From Polytrichum commune (Eukaryota; Streptophyta; Polytrichopsida; Polytrichales; Polytrichaceae): a stretch of 64,000 bases of DNA. Below the pieces are notes generated by a model that saw nothing but the letters and a program-made list of their open reading frames with translations, did no database searches and was not told the DNA's origin. Below are positions 21,901 to 32,195 of this stretch, in pieces. Each line of letters opens with the position of its first letter. Position 1 is the stretch's first letter. The DNA lies in the NCBI GenBank assembly GCA_950295325.1, contig OX485807.1:37166440-37230439 (forward strand), read 5' to 3'. Made by a program: the position numbers and the translations under genes.

Positions 21901-24861
21901 GTATCTTCAACGTGTTCGGGGGCTCGAAACCCCTCTATGCTGCCATGGTAAGTTACATTCTTTAGCTCTTGCGCAGTTTGGGTCGGTCGACCCAAACTAG
22001 TCTCTCTCTTGGTTTGGGTCGGTCGACCCAAACTAGATATTGTTTTTGGTCTTGTTTTTTGTCTTGCAAATTCTAATTTCTATATAACTTGGATTGTGTA
22101 GATGTTGGGGTTGAACATCTACTCGTACATAGAGGATAGCGATCTGCAATTTTACAGGACGCAGAAATCGCTGGCAAAGAAGATGGATATCCTCGATTGG
22201 ATCCCGGGAAGCTACGTGGACGAGGTTGTTGAGGGGGGTGAGAACCCTCTTGATAGGGCGAGGCGGATCAACCCGGAAGAAATTGCGATGAGGGCAACAA
22301 CCCAATTACCCGAACCTCTAGTCGGGTTGCATCCGGGCAATCCGTCCCGTACAGGAGGTGGAGAGGTGGAAGAGGAGGAGGAAGAAGAAGAACACGGAGA
22401 GGAGGAAAAGGAGGGGGATGTGGAGGAAGGGGCAACGGGATTCACGCAAGAATCTGAAGCCCCTCAGAGGAAGAAGGCTATGCGTGTGGCAACCCCGCAG
22501 AGTAAGATGATGCCCGTCCTTACGGTGGACGATGCGAGGGACATGTACTCCAGGGACGCGACTGCCACGTTCCGGGAGAGGAGGAAGTTAAAGGGAAAGA
22601 AGCTCTATGGCGATTACGCATTGGAGGAGACCATTGCCATTAGCAGCGAGGACGACGACGACATTGAGCTCGCCAAACGGCTCAGATCGGATCCCCCCTC
22701 CCCGACAGCGTTCGCAGGCATGGTTAGGGTGAAACCCGAAGTCCTCACTGTGGAGGAAGCCAACGAGAAGATGCGTAGAGATGAGGAGCAGCGCGTCCGC
22801 CTACAGAGGGCTGCCGCGGAAGAACCCTCTGTGCGGAACGAGGTCGCAGAGCTGAGGGCTCTCCTCTTGGAACAAGAAAGACTAAGGGCGATGGCCCAAC
22901 CTCCATCCAGCGCCGACTTGATATCGCAAGTCATACAAGGGATGTGGGCGCAAGGATTGGTGGTGGCTCCATCCAGCTCGTTTCCGCACTTGCCCCCCGG
23001 TTTCCCAGCGCAGAGCATCCCTCAGCACCCAGTGTCGCAAGGGTCATTCAGCTTCCAGCACATGATGCGGCCGCCCCATGTTCCGTACGCGCCGGTCCAA
23101 CAAGTGGACGATCCCAACATCTGGCGCGTATCTGGAGCCTCCTCCCCGTTGGGCCCTCCACCACTACGGCCCCCCATAGTCATGGCGCCCCCTCACCAGG
23201 CGGACGATCCCAGGATGTTTGGGTCGACCGACCCAAACCCACCCTCGACTGTAGTGCCCCAAGGCGCCTCCCCCGATGCAGGACAGTTTGGATCGCCCGA
23301 CCCAAACCCCGGAGCAGCTCAGTCCTCCCTTGACGAACTTGTGTCTCAAAGAGACACAACCATGTTAGATGTTGAAGGCCTCCAAGGGCCTGGTGATACC
23401 TCTAATCCTAACCAAATCGATGAACCCATGCATGATGCATATGCGGAGATTGGTTTAGGACAAGGGCCTGATGCTCAACCTTTGCAGGACAAGGTCCCTG
23501 ACGTAGGCGGAGAAGGCGGTGGCGAGAGAGGTGGGGCACCAGGGACGGTGGAGGCATCCACATCGTCGAGACATGACCAGGGCGAGGTAACGCACTGAGC
23601 CCTCCCAGTTTGGGTCGACCGACCCAAACCTCCTTGGTCATTGTCTTGTTGGCGTGGTCTTGTCCCCCCTAGCTATGAGGAACTACACCCCCCGACGCAC
23701 CCAACAACGTGCTCCCCCCGCGATCCCCTTCGTCTCACCTCACTCGACTACGCTCAACCTTGGCGGCGCGCAACCAATTTTGTAGATGTACAATTAGGAT
23801 AGTGTGAATGCCCTCGTTCACCGCGCCCCCCCCCCCCTCAAATTGTACATAGAGATTTGTAACAATAAAATTATTATTTTTGGCGCCCATATGTTAGCAT
23901 CCGTGTCCCAATGTATGTTGTTCCCCTTGTATGTTTTTGTTGCCACCAATGGTCCAATTCTTCTTGTGTTTGCACAAAATTTCCGTTCTGCTTGAATTAA
24001 ACATAGCATAACATAGTCCTCGCCGCCTTCTCTCGCTCGTCGCCGCAGGGATCGGAGCATAGCGTCGTGGCTCCCCACCGGTCCTCCCCGAGGAGCGTGG
24101 AGGACAGCGCGGTGGTCCCCCCGATTTTGCCCTCCCCGTCTCCGCCGCCCAAGACACGGTTCCTGGTGCTAGACCTCAACGGGGTCCTCGTCCAGTGCGT
24201 GCACTGTCCCAAGGTCCCCACGGTGCCTTTCTGCAAGCCCGAGGACGGGAACTACGATGGTCCCCCCGCGTACATCAAAAGCAAGCTAGTGTACCTCCGC
24301 CCGTGGCTTCGGCGCTTCCTGCAGGTCGCCCTATCCAAATGGTGGGTGATCGTGTGGAGCTCCATGAAGTCCGAGAACACCCAGGCCGTCGTGGAGTTCA
24401 TCTTCAAGGGACTCCAACCCCCGTGCTTGGTCCTAGGACAGGATTCTTGTAAAACATTGTACACCCCCGAGGGCAGGGTTGTGAAGAAGCCCAATAACCC
24501 CGCCGTAAACCAATTTCTTAAGGTCTTGAAGCCAGTCGTATGGAATCAGCGTCCGACCATGGTCGGCTGTCCCTACGACGTTCGCCCCACCCGTGACAAC
24601 ACGTTGATGGTGGACGACAGCGCTTCCAAGAACATTTTGAACCCGACCTCGAACTTCATAGTTTGCCCCACGTGGACGGTCGAGAAGGTCCGAGACCGCT
24701 TTTTGTTAGACCTACTTAAGTACATTCAAACGCTCGTGGGGAGCGGACTACCCGTGCCCCGGTTCCTTAGTTGTAATCCGATAGGCGAAAGATACATGGA
24801 TCCGAAGGACTATATGTACAGAGAGTTGTACGCTCACGCGAAATATAATAAACTCATTTGA
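18987..24861 (+). CDS. ParB/DGQHR-like, methyltransferase-like and FCP1-like HAD fusion protein
   Basis: Four exons, 18,987-20,312, 20,616-21,947, 22,102-23,586 and 24,049-24,861, join in phase 0 at GT-AG sites (donors GTGAGT, GTAAGT, GTAACG) into about 1,651 aa. Residues about 280-430 look like a ParB/sulfiredoxin-type domain with WLIDGQHSVEASKKI around D347; Ser replaces the usual Arg after His. Residues 869-905 (GDCIFNVFGGSK, then LGLNIYSYIEDSD) resemble the SAM-binding motif of N4/N6 DNA methyltransferases, formed across an exon junction, with Lys for the last Gly; I find no clear DPPY. Exon 3 is acidic, then coiled-coil and Pro-rich. Exon 4 carries an FCP1/SCP-type HAD domain, DLNGVLV (D1423) and MVDDSASKN (about 1569-1577). 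The HAD frame has no ATG of its own, which supports splicing. Alternatively the product ends at 23,598 if intron 3 is retained. Confidence 0.6.
20313..20615 (+). repeat. Intron 1 built of 44-bp units, each dyad plus acceptor-like sequence
   Basis: Five dyads (20,323, 20,369, 20,414, 20,460, 20,506) recur every 44-46 bases. Four of the five are followed by CTCTTGTTGCAG or a close variant, a good plant 3' splice-site sequence, and then TCATGTTTTTT; the first is followed by CTTTTGCAG. The true acceptor appears to be CATGCAG at 20,615, since it keeps the frame. Use of an earlier one would add or lose coding sequence. Confidence 0.85.
21977..22032. repeat. Two dyad motifs in intron 2
   Basis: Perfect copies with GT at the centre lie at 21,977-21,996 and 22,013-22,032, within the 154-nt intron 21,948-22,101. 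One copy follows TTGCGCAG directly, the same acceptor-like context as in intron 1. Confidence 0.9.
23218..23306 (+). repeat. Two dyad motifs inside the coding sequence of exon 3
   Basis: A perfect copy at 23,218-23,237 encodes MFGSTDPNP and a decayed copy at 23,287-23,306 encodes QFGSPDPNP. Each follows a Pro/Ala-rich stretch. The motif has therefore been inserted or kept within protein-coding DNA without breaking the frame. Confidence 0.85.
23609..23628. repeat. Dyad motif in intron 3
   Basis: A perfect copy with AC at the centre lies 22 bases after the GTAACG donor, directly after CCTCCCAG. The rest of intron 3 (to 24,048) holds a poly-C run near 23,826 and an AATAAA at about 23,868 that could end a shorter transcript. 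Confidence 0.85.
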
Positions 24862-24980
24862 GATACTACATGGTGTGCCATTGTGTATGATATAGTATGC
24901 CTCAATTGTATATCGATTTTCTCATGCTCCCCCCCTGCCCCCCTCCCCTTGGGTTTTGTTTGTTTTAATTTTCCCATCAG

Positions 24981-25801
24981 CGTTTGGAGCCCTCGATTGA
25001 CATCGTCAGCGAATCAAACTTGGGGAGCTTCTTCTACGAGACCGTCTACGATGCCGCGTCCACCATCGACTACTCCAAGGAGCCTATTGACGCCGGCGTC
25101 GTCGATAGCCCCCCACCCAAGCAAATCTTCCGGCCATCTCCGTCCCCGTCGCCGCTCAAGGGCATAAATCGCAAATGCGTCCGGACGTCCCCGTCTCGGC
25201 CTGGCGGCAGTAGTACACCTCAACGGCGGCTGCGGATGGACGCTCGGCCAACGAAGAGTGGCACCCTTCCTATTCCTTTGCGGGACGCATTGCCCCTCCT
25301 CGCCGACTCCGACGGGAACGTCCCCGGTGACAAGGTGAACCCCCCCCCCCCCCCAAAACATGGTTATCCGCGCATTACAATCATCCCGCACTTAAAAAAT
25401 GAACGTGTGACACGTTTGGGTCTTCCTCCCTAAACTAACACGTGTGTTCTTGCATTCACGCGTTGCAGGTTGCTCCCACCCGTAGACCTATGCGGGCTAG
25501 TGCGTCCGTCGAGTTGGAGCGTTTCTACTCCATGACCAGAAATGCAAGACAGTCCACTTCATCGTATTCGAATTCTTCGTCGTATAATTCGGGCGGCCGA
25601 CGGAATCCAAAATGTGTTATTGATGGCGGTCACCCCAAGAATGGCTATAGTCGCGGGGCGGAGATTTTCAGGAATGTTGAAGCAATGCGAGCAAAAGAAG
25701 CCGCAGCAAAAGAAAAAGAGGCAAAAGAAAAAGAGGCAAAAGAAAAAAAAGCAAAAGAAAATGAAGCAAAAGAAAAAGAGGTAGTCTCCGAGGCTAGATA
25801 G
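24981..25801 (+). CDS. Two further exon-like frames, possible alternative 3' end or separate gene
   Basis: An open frame starts at a good acceptor (TTTTCCCATCAG before 24,981) and ends at a donor GTGAAC at 25,335. A second one runs from the acceptor CGTTGCAG (25,469) to TAG at 25,801. They join in phase 0 into about 228 codons. The product is Pro/Ser-rich and ends in a KEA/KEK repeat (25,680-25,780), predicted to be helical or coiled-coil. There is no early ATG, so an upstream exon is needed, yet I find no convincing phase-0 donor near the end of the preceding HAD exon. It may be an alternative terminal part of the fusion gene. I do not recognise the protein. Confidence 0.4.
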
Positions 25802-26311
25802 GCCATAGTAGGCGTAGGGTTGTGAGCCATAGGCAAGAACATTTTGGGTCGCACTATCCAATGGATGTGTGGTGTTAGCATGCTATGCATTTTACATGCC
25901 ATAATTTGTATGTTTTTTTTGCAATAATATAAGTGTCACATGATTTCCCCTTCAATATGGTCTAAGGTTTGGATTGCCCTACCTAAACCATCACAAATAT
26001 GAGTTTGGAATATTTTGTATGTTATATTATATTGGTTCACATATTTCCCCTTCAATATGATCTATGGTTTGGATTGCGCTACCTAAACCATATTCATACA
26101 AGTTTTTGTGCGATAATATAAATGTTTTAAGATTTCCCCTTCAACTTGGCCTAAGGTTTGGATTGCCCACCCTAAACAATCCCAAATATGAGTTATTAAT
26201 GGGGTTCTTGTTCTAAACACCCGCTTCAAAGTGTTCGCATCTTACAACTTTCTCCAATATGTGTTCCATTTATCCTTGTTCTTATTTATGTGATTATCTC
26301 AAAATGCCCAA
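25802..26311. repeat. Subterminal tandem repeat with decayed dyads
   Basis: Three units of about 90-100 bp begin near 25,945, 26,045 and 26,135. Each has CCCCTTCAA, then GGTTTGGATTGCCC and CCTAAACCA. The GGTTTGG...CCTAAACC part looks like a decayed form of the dyad motif. The right terminal repeat follows. Confidence 0.7.
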
Positions 26312-26343
26312 AAAGTCTCAATTTAACGAATATAGTGTTATAT
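26312..26343 (-). repeat. Right terminal inverted repeat of the 16.1-kb element
   Basis: The complement reads ATATAACACTATATTCG onward and equals the left end (10,206-10,237) over all 32 bases. Similarity stops inside base 32, so the subterminal regions differ between the two ends. Confidence 0.85.
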
Positions 26344-29300
26344 AGTTTACCTTCCTCATTGTTCATAATGTTATCGTTCATCATCGCTCATATGATAGCA
26401 TTCTTCATTCTAAAACCCTCCCAATAATGAAGATTTGGGCTCATTGATTTTCCTATGCATTCCCAAAAATGTCTCCCAATATCACGGTTATAAGACCCAA
26501 GTGCCCCTATATCCATGTTGTTTATTCCTCTCATTGTTCACATGGTAGCATTCCCTGAAATAAAGCCAACCGCTCAAACATTACAACAACCTCTTCCTAA
26601 CAGTCAAACAACAAGGGTAGCATTGGCCTCCTTAACCACCAATGGTGATTATAATCAACTCCACCATCATTTGTCCAACTAGAAATGGTTGCTCTTGGAC
26701 CTTCAAAAGCTCCTCAATACACCATATGACAATGGATGCTAAATCTCCCCCTACAAACTTTCAAAAGAAGGTGGATAGGGGTTGGGGCCTACAATCCAGC
26801 ACCCTCGGGCAGCCCCAAAACAAATATGAAAATTTCAAATCCCGACCGGATGTTGGTGCCTACCCCGCCCAACTTCAAGGGGAAAAAAATGTGCCTTTGC
26901 ATTTTTTTAAGGCCGATTGTCCATATAACCTATATTGAGTGCACTTCATCTTCAATGTCCAAAATCCAATATAGATGTTCACTGCCACTCAGTAAATAAG
27001 CAATTGATTGGGACTTCATTTTTGAAGTGAAACTATCAATAAAGCACATAATTGACTTGGAAGTCAAAAATACTACAAAATCCTCATTATCACTGAGGTT
27101 ATCATTTTTGTGACTTACCATTTCAAAGGGTCTTTGTCATTATAAAATTAAAATAAAATTAGTTTTTTTCTTTTTAGTATGTTTGTTCTATTATATTTTG
27201 ATTAATGCCTTCTACTTTCACAAGTGTTCATACACCTTCAAACTAATTAAGTGTGATTAAATGTAATTAAGTGTATTAAGCCCAACAACATAAAAATTTA
27301 TGCTTACCAAACTAATTAAGCCTGATTAATTATAAAATGTGCTTAATTAACCCCAAATCTTCATACATAGAGTCCCCTAAACACATGAAGTTCCACACAT
27401 GTAGCCATCATTTTCTAACGTGATGGAAAAGCCATGAAGAATCACACATGTAGCCTTCACATTCGGCATGATGGAAAAAGTAAGTTAAAGGGGCACAAAT
27501 GGGTTCCTTTAAAAGAGCACTCATTATACTCAAGATTTTGTCTCCCAATTATTGGAAAGAGGTCGACCTACGCTATGAATATGGGTTGGGAAGGAATCTT
27601 GCCTTTGGAATCTTAGAATAATTTGTCCTTGGGTAAATGTGATAGAACAAAACCACTTTTGCCATCGAAGCAACCACCTCCCTTTGCTAAGGCATTACTG
27701 CAAATTACACACTTAGTAGATTTGAGACCCACCATGCTAAATTACCCGGACAACTTGCAAATTTACTACTCTCAAACCTACCAAACCCCTAATAAGCATT
27801 GTACAAACAACACCGACAAAAGTCATGAACCATTTCAACTATGTTTCTTGTAACATTAGTCTTTCAAACATATCTCATGTAAAAAAAATGTTATAGAGCT
27901 TCCCCTTCACGCTTAGGATAGATACTATCGACCAATTATATTACGCTCCAACGAAATGCCAAGACTGCGTGGTGGGAAAGAGGATTAACATGGTCTAGCT
28001 AAGATTTAAGAATTACACTATCATGCTTCAACAAGCCTAAAGAGCCCACATGGTCTCAACCTTGGCCCCTCCCAAGTGACCATAATGTTTCTTCTTCCCT
28101 AGATCCCGCAACCTTAACATGTCTCACTACCAACTAAATTATGCACTTACCTACACAAAACATATATGTAAAATGAACCCATTACCCTCCTCTTTTTCTC
28201 CTCTTCACATCCCAAACTCATGCCATTCTCATCAAGATTTAGTCAAGTATGATTTGTAGGTTTGCATAGAACTTGATGTTGATATGTAGGATCTTTACAT
28301 ATAGAGTCCTCCTATCAAGCGGTAGGTAGTAATCATATGCCAAAAGCAACAAGGGTAAACCCTTCGCCATGCATGGATAGGATGAATGGGCCCCCAATCA
28401 CATCATCAACAATAGTTGTCGGCATTTATTTTATTGCATTTTAATTTTACACTATTTTATTTTACTTGAAGGCTTATTTGTTAGATGGATGAGATGTAAG
28501 TTTGTGTGCAATAGTTTCCTCTCAATTGTGGAACGAGCTTACTAATGAACCTAATAGGTTCACATACTTCATTTCTTAAGTCCAACATTAGGTTCCATCC
28601 AAACTTGCAGAGTAAAGTCCTCTACATCTTACAACTTTGTCCAAACCATCTACACTATTTTGCCTGATACGTGTGGGTTACAATTTAGAGTTACGTGTTG
28701 CTATAACTTTTTACCGGCATTATCATTCTTTACCAACTAAGTTATATCATATTCTTTGGTGTGCATACTAACTACTTATGTTATTCTGGCAAAAGATGAT
28801 ACTCTTAATAAACTGTTATAGCAATGCGTAGCTCCAAATGGTAACCCACACTAATTAGACAAAATAGTCTAGTATCGTGTTTGTATGTATATATAACACA
28901 GGTCTATCATAATAAAAAGTTCTAGCATTGCATAATTTGAAAACCATGTGACATTGAATGAGGTGTAGTGGAAGCACGTCGATTGGCAACTGAAAGTGTT
29001 TGCGAAAAAGGCCACATACTATTATGTATATTCAGTTTTATAGCAAATTCATCCATAAATTTGTAAAATACTGCCACATGACAGTTAATGACAACAGGTC
29101 CTACGAGTAAACATTGACAGAGACTCATGTTCCTGTGTGTGTAAGTTATACTACACATTTCTAGATGAATAAGTTAACAAATATTGTCATGGATGACGGA
29201 TGAGTTCATTCATTGGTCAAAACCCTACCTTCTTTTGTGAGCAACTTGTGATGAATTATTGTCATAGATGATTGGAATTCGGGTGAAAAATCACTTGGTA

Positions 29301-29990
29301 AAGGACAGTAATTGCAACAGTATAAATCTATAATCCCCCCCAAAAAAAAATTTACAAGGAATGATAAATAATGTTGGGTCAACGTTTAGTGTTGGTGACA
29401 CTATACCACAGTTTACAATTAGAATTGGTGACACTAAATGTCATATTTAGTCTAGTTCCACTCAGCTCATTGGTAGGGTTGTCATGTAATGTCAACCATT
29501 CAACCAATCCAAAATCATTCAAATGCAAATCTTACAAATATAATTTGACATGGTGATTTTGGTCATAATTGTTTCAAAATGGTCGACATACTACACTAAA
29601 TATGATATTTAGTGTCACTTTGGAATATTTGGAATTGCGCAATGTTATAACTATCTATTGTGCATCTCATTTTATATGAACAAAGGTTGAATTGGTTGTT
29701 TGGACATAATAGACCATCAACATCTTTACTTGGCAAAAAATTACATCAATATGAAAAAGTTATAAGAATGTATAACTCCAAATAGTAAGTGACACTAAAT
29801 ATCATATATAGTGTACTTATTAAACATACTACTCATAGAGTCAGTTGGTGATTACTACTCGAGAGATTTCATGCCATGTTGGTCATATAAATATAAATAG
29901 TACCCAACATGTGGATCAATATAAGAAATAACATAATTAAAATTGGGTTTTTTTGAAAGTTCAAAACATTTACAAAGCATTACACAATCT
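26344..29990. other. AT-rich intergenic DNA with dispersed repeats
   Basis: No gene is recognised. 27,230-27,330 is rich in AATTAAG-type short repeats. About 29,280-29,460 matches 7,430-7,640. GACACTAAATGTCATATTTAGT at about 29,430 is a small dyad seen in related form near 7,605 and in the T2 family ends. Open frames are short and have no family features. Confidence 0.55.
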
Positions 29991-30410
29991 ACTATAGTAG
30001 AGGGCACCTATTCTTGATCAGGACCCCATTGGTAATTTAAAGGGTACCATAATTCCATCAAGTTGGGACTGAATGTTTATCATGCCAGAACCAATAGTGT
30101 CATGACACATGTCCTGGTTTTGAGTGCCAAAGTGAGGAATAAGCGATTATGGAAAACTCTAGAAATTGGTAATATGTTCAGGCCAACTTTTGGCTTCAAA
30201 AAATCATATTAATTTCAAATTAAGGAATAAAATTACTAACGATTTTGCAATCCTCCGTATTTCTATCTTCCTATACAAGGGAAAATTTGCACTGCCATAT
30301 ACTTCTCCATATCTAGTGCAAAATCTCTTAAGTGATCGGTTATGGGTGCCTCTACTCTACTTTGGCTCCCGTTCTGAAGGGGTTGAGGTTGGTGTAGGGC
30401 TATATTCCTA
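29990..30410 (+). repeat. Dispersed repeat family R1, copy 1
   Basis: The segment shares long, diverged similarity with 63,280-63,655 (same strand) and with 56,030-56,410 and 56,465-56,745 (opposite strand). Landmarks are TGACACATGTCCT, GAGTGC(C/T)AAAGTGAGGA and TTTCTATCTTCCTA. No coding capacity or terminal structure is evident. Confidence 0.7.
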
Positions 30411-31356
30411 GGCCTTTATTCCCATATTTGATAATACGTGAAGGCAAGGTTGACCTAGTGTTGACCTACCATGCAAGTGCACTAGTGCACGTGAACCCCT
30501 GGCATCGGCATGTTTATATACATATATAGTCATAGTCCTATACCTTAAAACTGGGAAGTAGACAAGTTTGGATATTGTATGTCATTTATTGGTTCATTCT
30601 TGTGAAATGAACAATATTCAGGCTAAGTACCAAGCGTCTTATAACGGTGGCCCAACATGAATGGTCCATGATGCTCCCAAATTTCTCAACACTAGAAGTG
30701 TATCACCCTAGTGCTCATGTAGTTTGACAACGTTCAATTACATTAAAAACAAATTATGTGCATCATTATTCTTATGGACAAAATATGTGTCCAAGAGCAA
30801 AATTAATTTGTATAACCAAAAAAATTTAATGGACTCAATCGTGCTATATTTTGTCATTGCTGAATATTCATTTCCGGTTAGATTGTGAATGAAAATGATG
30901 CACATATGATGTTGATGAACAATAAATTCCATACAACAGGTGGATGAATATAGAAACATGGTTGCATTATAATTTCAATGATCACCATCCTAGCACTTTG
31001 CAACATATGAAATATTAGGGGGATTGGTGAGTAGGAAAAAACAACAAGTGTTCATGTAATGAGGCTAACACAAAGTGATCATGGAGTGTATGGCAAATGG
31101 TGATCAACGAGTTTGGTTTAGCAACATGTCTAATTTGAACTCAAGTTCAAGACTTAATCTTGAAGAGTGTTACAACACCAACTCGACATTAAGTGATTGC
31201 CGGTTACATTTTTAGATGGGGGATTGCTATCAAATGAGCGGTGAGCAATGGGCAGTTAACATATTAGCGATGAACAATGAGCGGTAACATATGAGCGGTG
31301 AGTAATGAGTGATAACATATGAGCAATGACAAAAAGAAATCAAACGGTATTAGGGT

Positions 31357-31938
31357 TTGAAGAAGAAATTCTGCTCCACCAATAACATGGAGTACAAGTT
31401 TTGGTTTTTCCTTGATGACATCAAATGTTCTGTGAATGACAACAACAAGAAGTATGTGTGGGATTGGCCTAGCACGTGGCCGGTGAAGATAGGTACCAAG
31501 TTGTCTAGGGAGAAGGTGTTGGTGCTTGAGGATGTTGGATTCCAATTGCAGCACAGGGAGGCATTTTTACCTCATCGTAGCTTTCAACAATTACATCCCT
31601 TCCAATCCCTTGGTCACAATTTCATGTGCCACTAAACCTGGACGCACATCCAACCTCCCAATTTTCCAAAATAGTGCTTCGGTATCCAACATCACCGACA
31701 CCTAATCACAAAAACAAATGGGGGAGTGTTGCAATCATGGACAGTTACTATGTTGTTGGAGTCACTCCCATCCATATCATGGATTGGAGTGATAATCAAC
31801 AACATGTCCAAGGCATGCATTGCATACCATGTTATAATTGGCGACATCCCACAATGCACGTGCCCGGACTTCACCAAAATGTCCTTTCAAGCTTTGGGAA
31901 AGAAAGGGAAATGGGTGAACTACAAACACCTCAAGTGA
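31357..31938 (+). pseudogene. SWIM zinc-finger protein remnant, frameshifted
   Basis: A first open stretch (31,357-31,635) contains KYVWDWPSTWPVKIG and VLVLEDVGFQLQ. A second frame (31,626-31,958) has WGSVAIMDSYYVVGV and PIHIMDWSDNQQ. After a shift near 31,826 a third frame gives IGDIPQCTCPDF...GKWVNYKHL, a SWIM-type zinc finger (CxC...CxH) in which the second Cys has become Tyr. Such SWIM proteins form multicopy plant families, some derived from MULE transposases. The frame changes and the lost ligand mark this copy as dead. Confidence 0.6.
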
Positions 31939-31954
31939 CTACATATTTGGGTTT

Positions 31955-32195
31955 TTAACTAGGATTTAAGTTTATTTGGATTCATGCATGAATTTTGAGC
32001 AGTTCCAATTGCCAATATGACGTACACTAGATTGTAAAACCACACAAATGTGGTCGTTAGCAAACATGGAATACAAACATTTGAAGTTGTGGTTGTTATA
32101 TTGTCGCTTTTGTTGTTGTCATTTGATGTTTTTGTTCCCACAATTGCACATCCCTAATTATTTTTGGACAAGTCAATTATCCAAATATACTTAAA
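31955..32195 (+). repeat. 240-bp direct repeat, copy 1
   Basis: This segment, directly after the SWIM remnant, is repeated at 34,465-34,712 with high identity (AACTAGGATTTAAGT at the start, TGACGTACACTAGAT, and GGACAAGTCA(A/T)TT near the end). It may represent the 3' part of a duplicated SWIM-type gene. Confidence 0.75.

Larger units (their letters stand above)
10206..26343. mobile_element. Candidate 16.1-kb TIR DNA transposon carrying two large genes
   Basis: The left end (10,206-10,237) and the complement of the right end (26,312-26,343) are identical over 32 of 32 bases, beginning ATATAACACTATATTCG. Inside lie a divergent pair of genes, a DUF7869-like putative transposase (minus) and a ParB-like/methyltransferase-like/HAD gene (plus), and about 28 copies of one dyad motif that I could not find elsewhere in the window. 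The outermost ATAT or TA is palindromic and could be either target duplication or part of the repeat. A third copy of the left terminus at 15,703-15,764, in the same orientation, leaves open that two related elements are joined or nested. No coding frame is broken, which suggests a young insertion. Confidence 0.65.

Noticed and set aside
22212-22445. Minus-strand Ser-rich gene opposite the acidic stretch of exon 3
   Set aside because: It is the complement of the Glu-rich coding repeat on the plus strand.
24067-24861. Independent HAD gene starting at the GTG at 24,067
   Set aside because: GTG starts are not expected for a nuclear gene, no in-frame ATG precedes the catalytic motif, and a good acceptor at 24,048 puts the frame in phase with the previous exon.
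10206-26343. CACTA-superfamily element, since CACTA occurs near the end
   Set aside because: CACTA starts seven bases inside the repeat, the three bases outside it differ between the ends (TAA against TTA), and no TNPD-type transposase is present.
10206-26343. Integrated giant-virus DNA, because of ParB-like and methyltransferase-like parts
   Set aside because: No capsid, packaging or polymerase genes are seen; the genes have spliceosomal introns and the region is bounded by short terminal inverted repeats.
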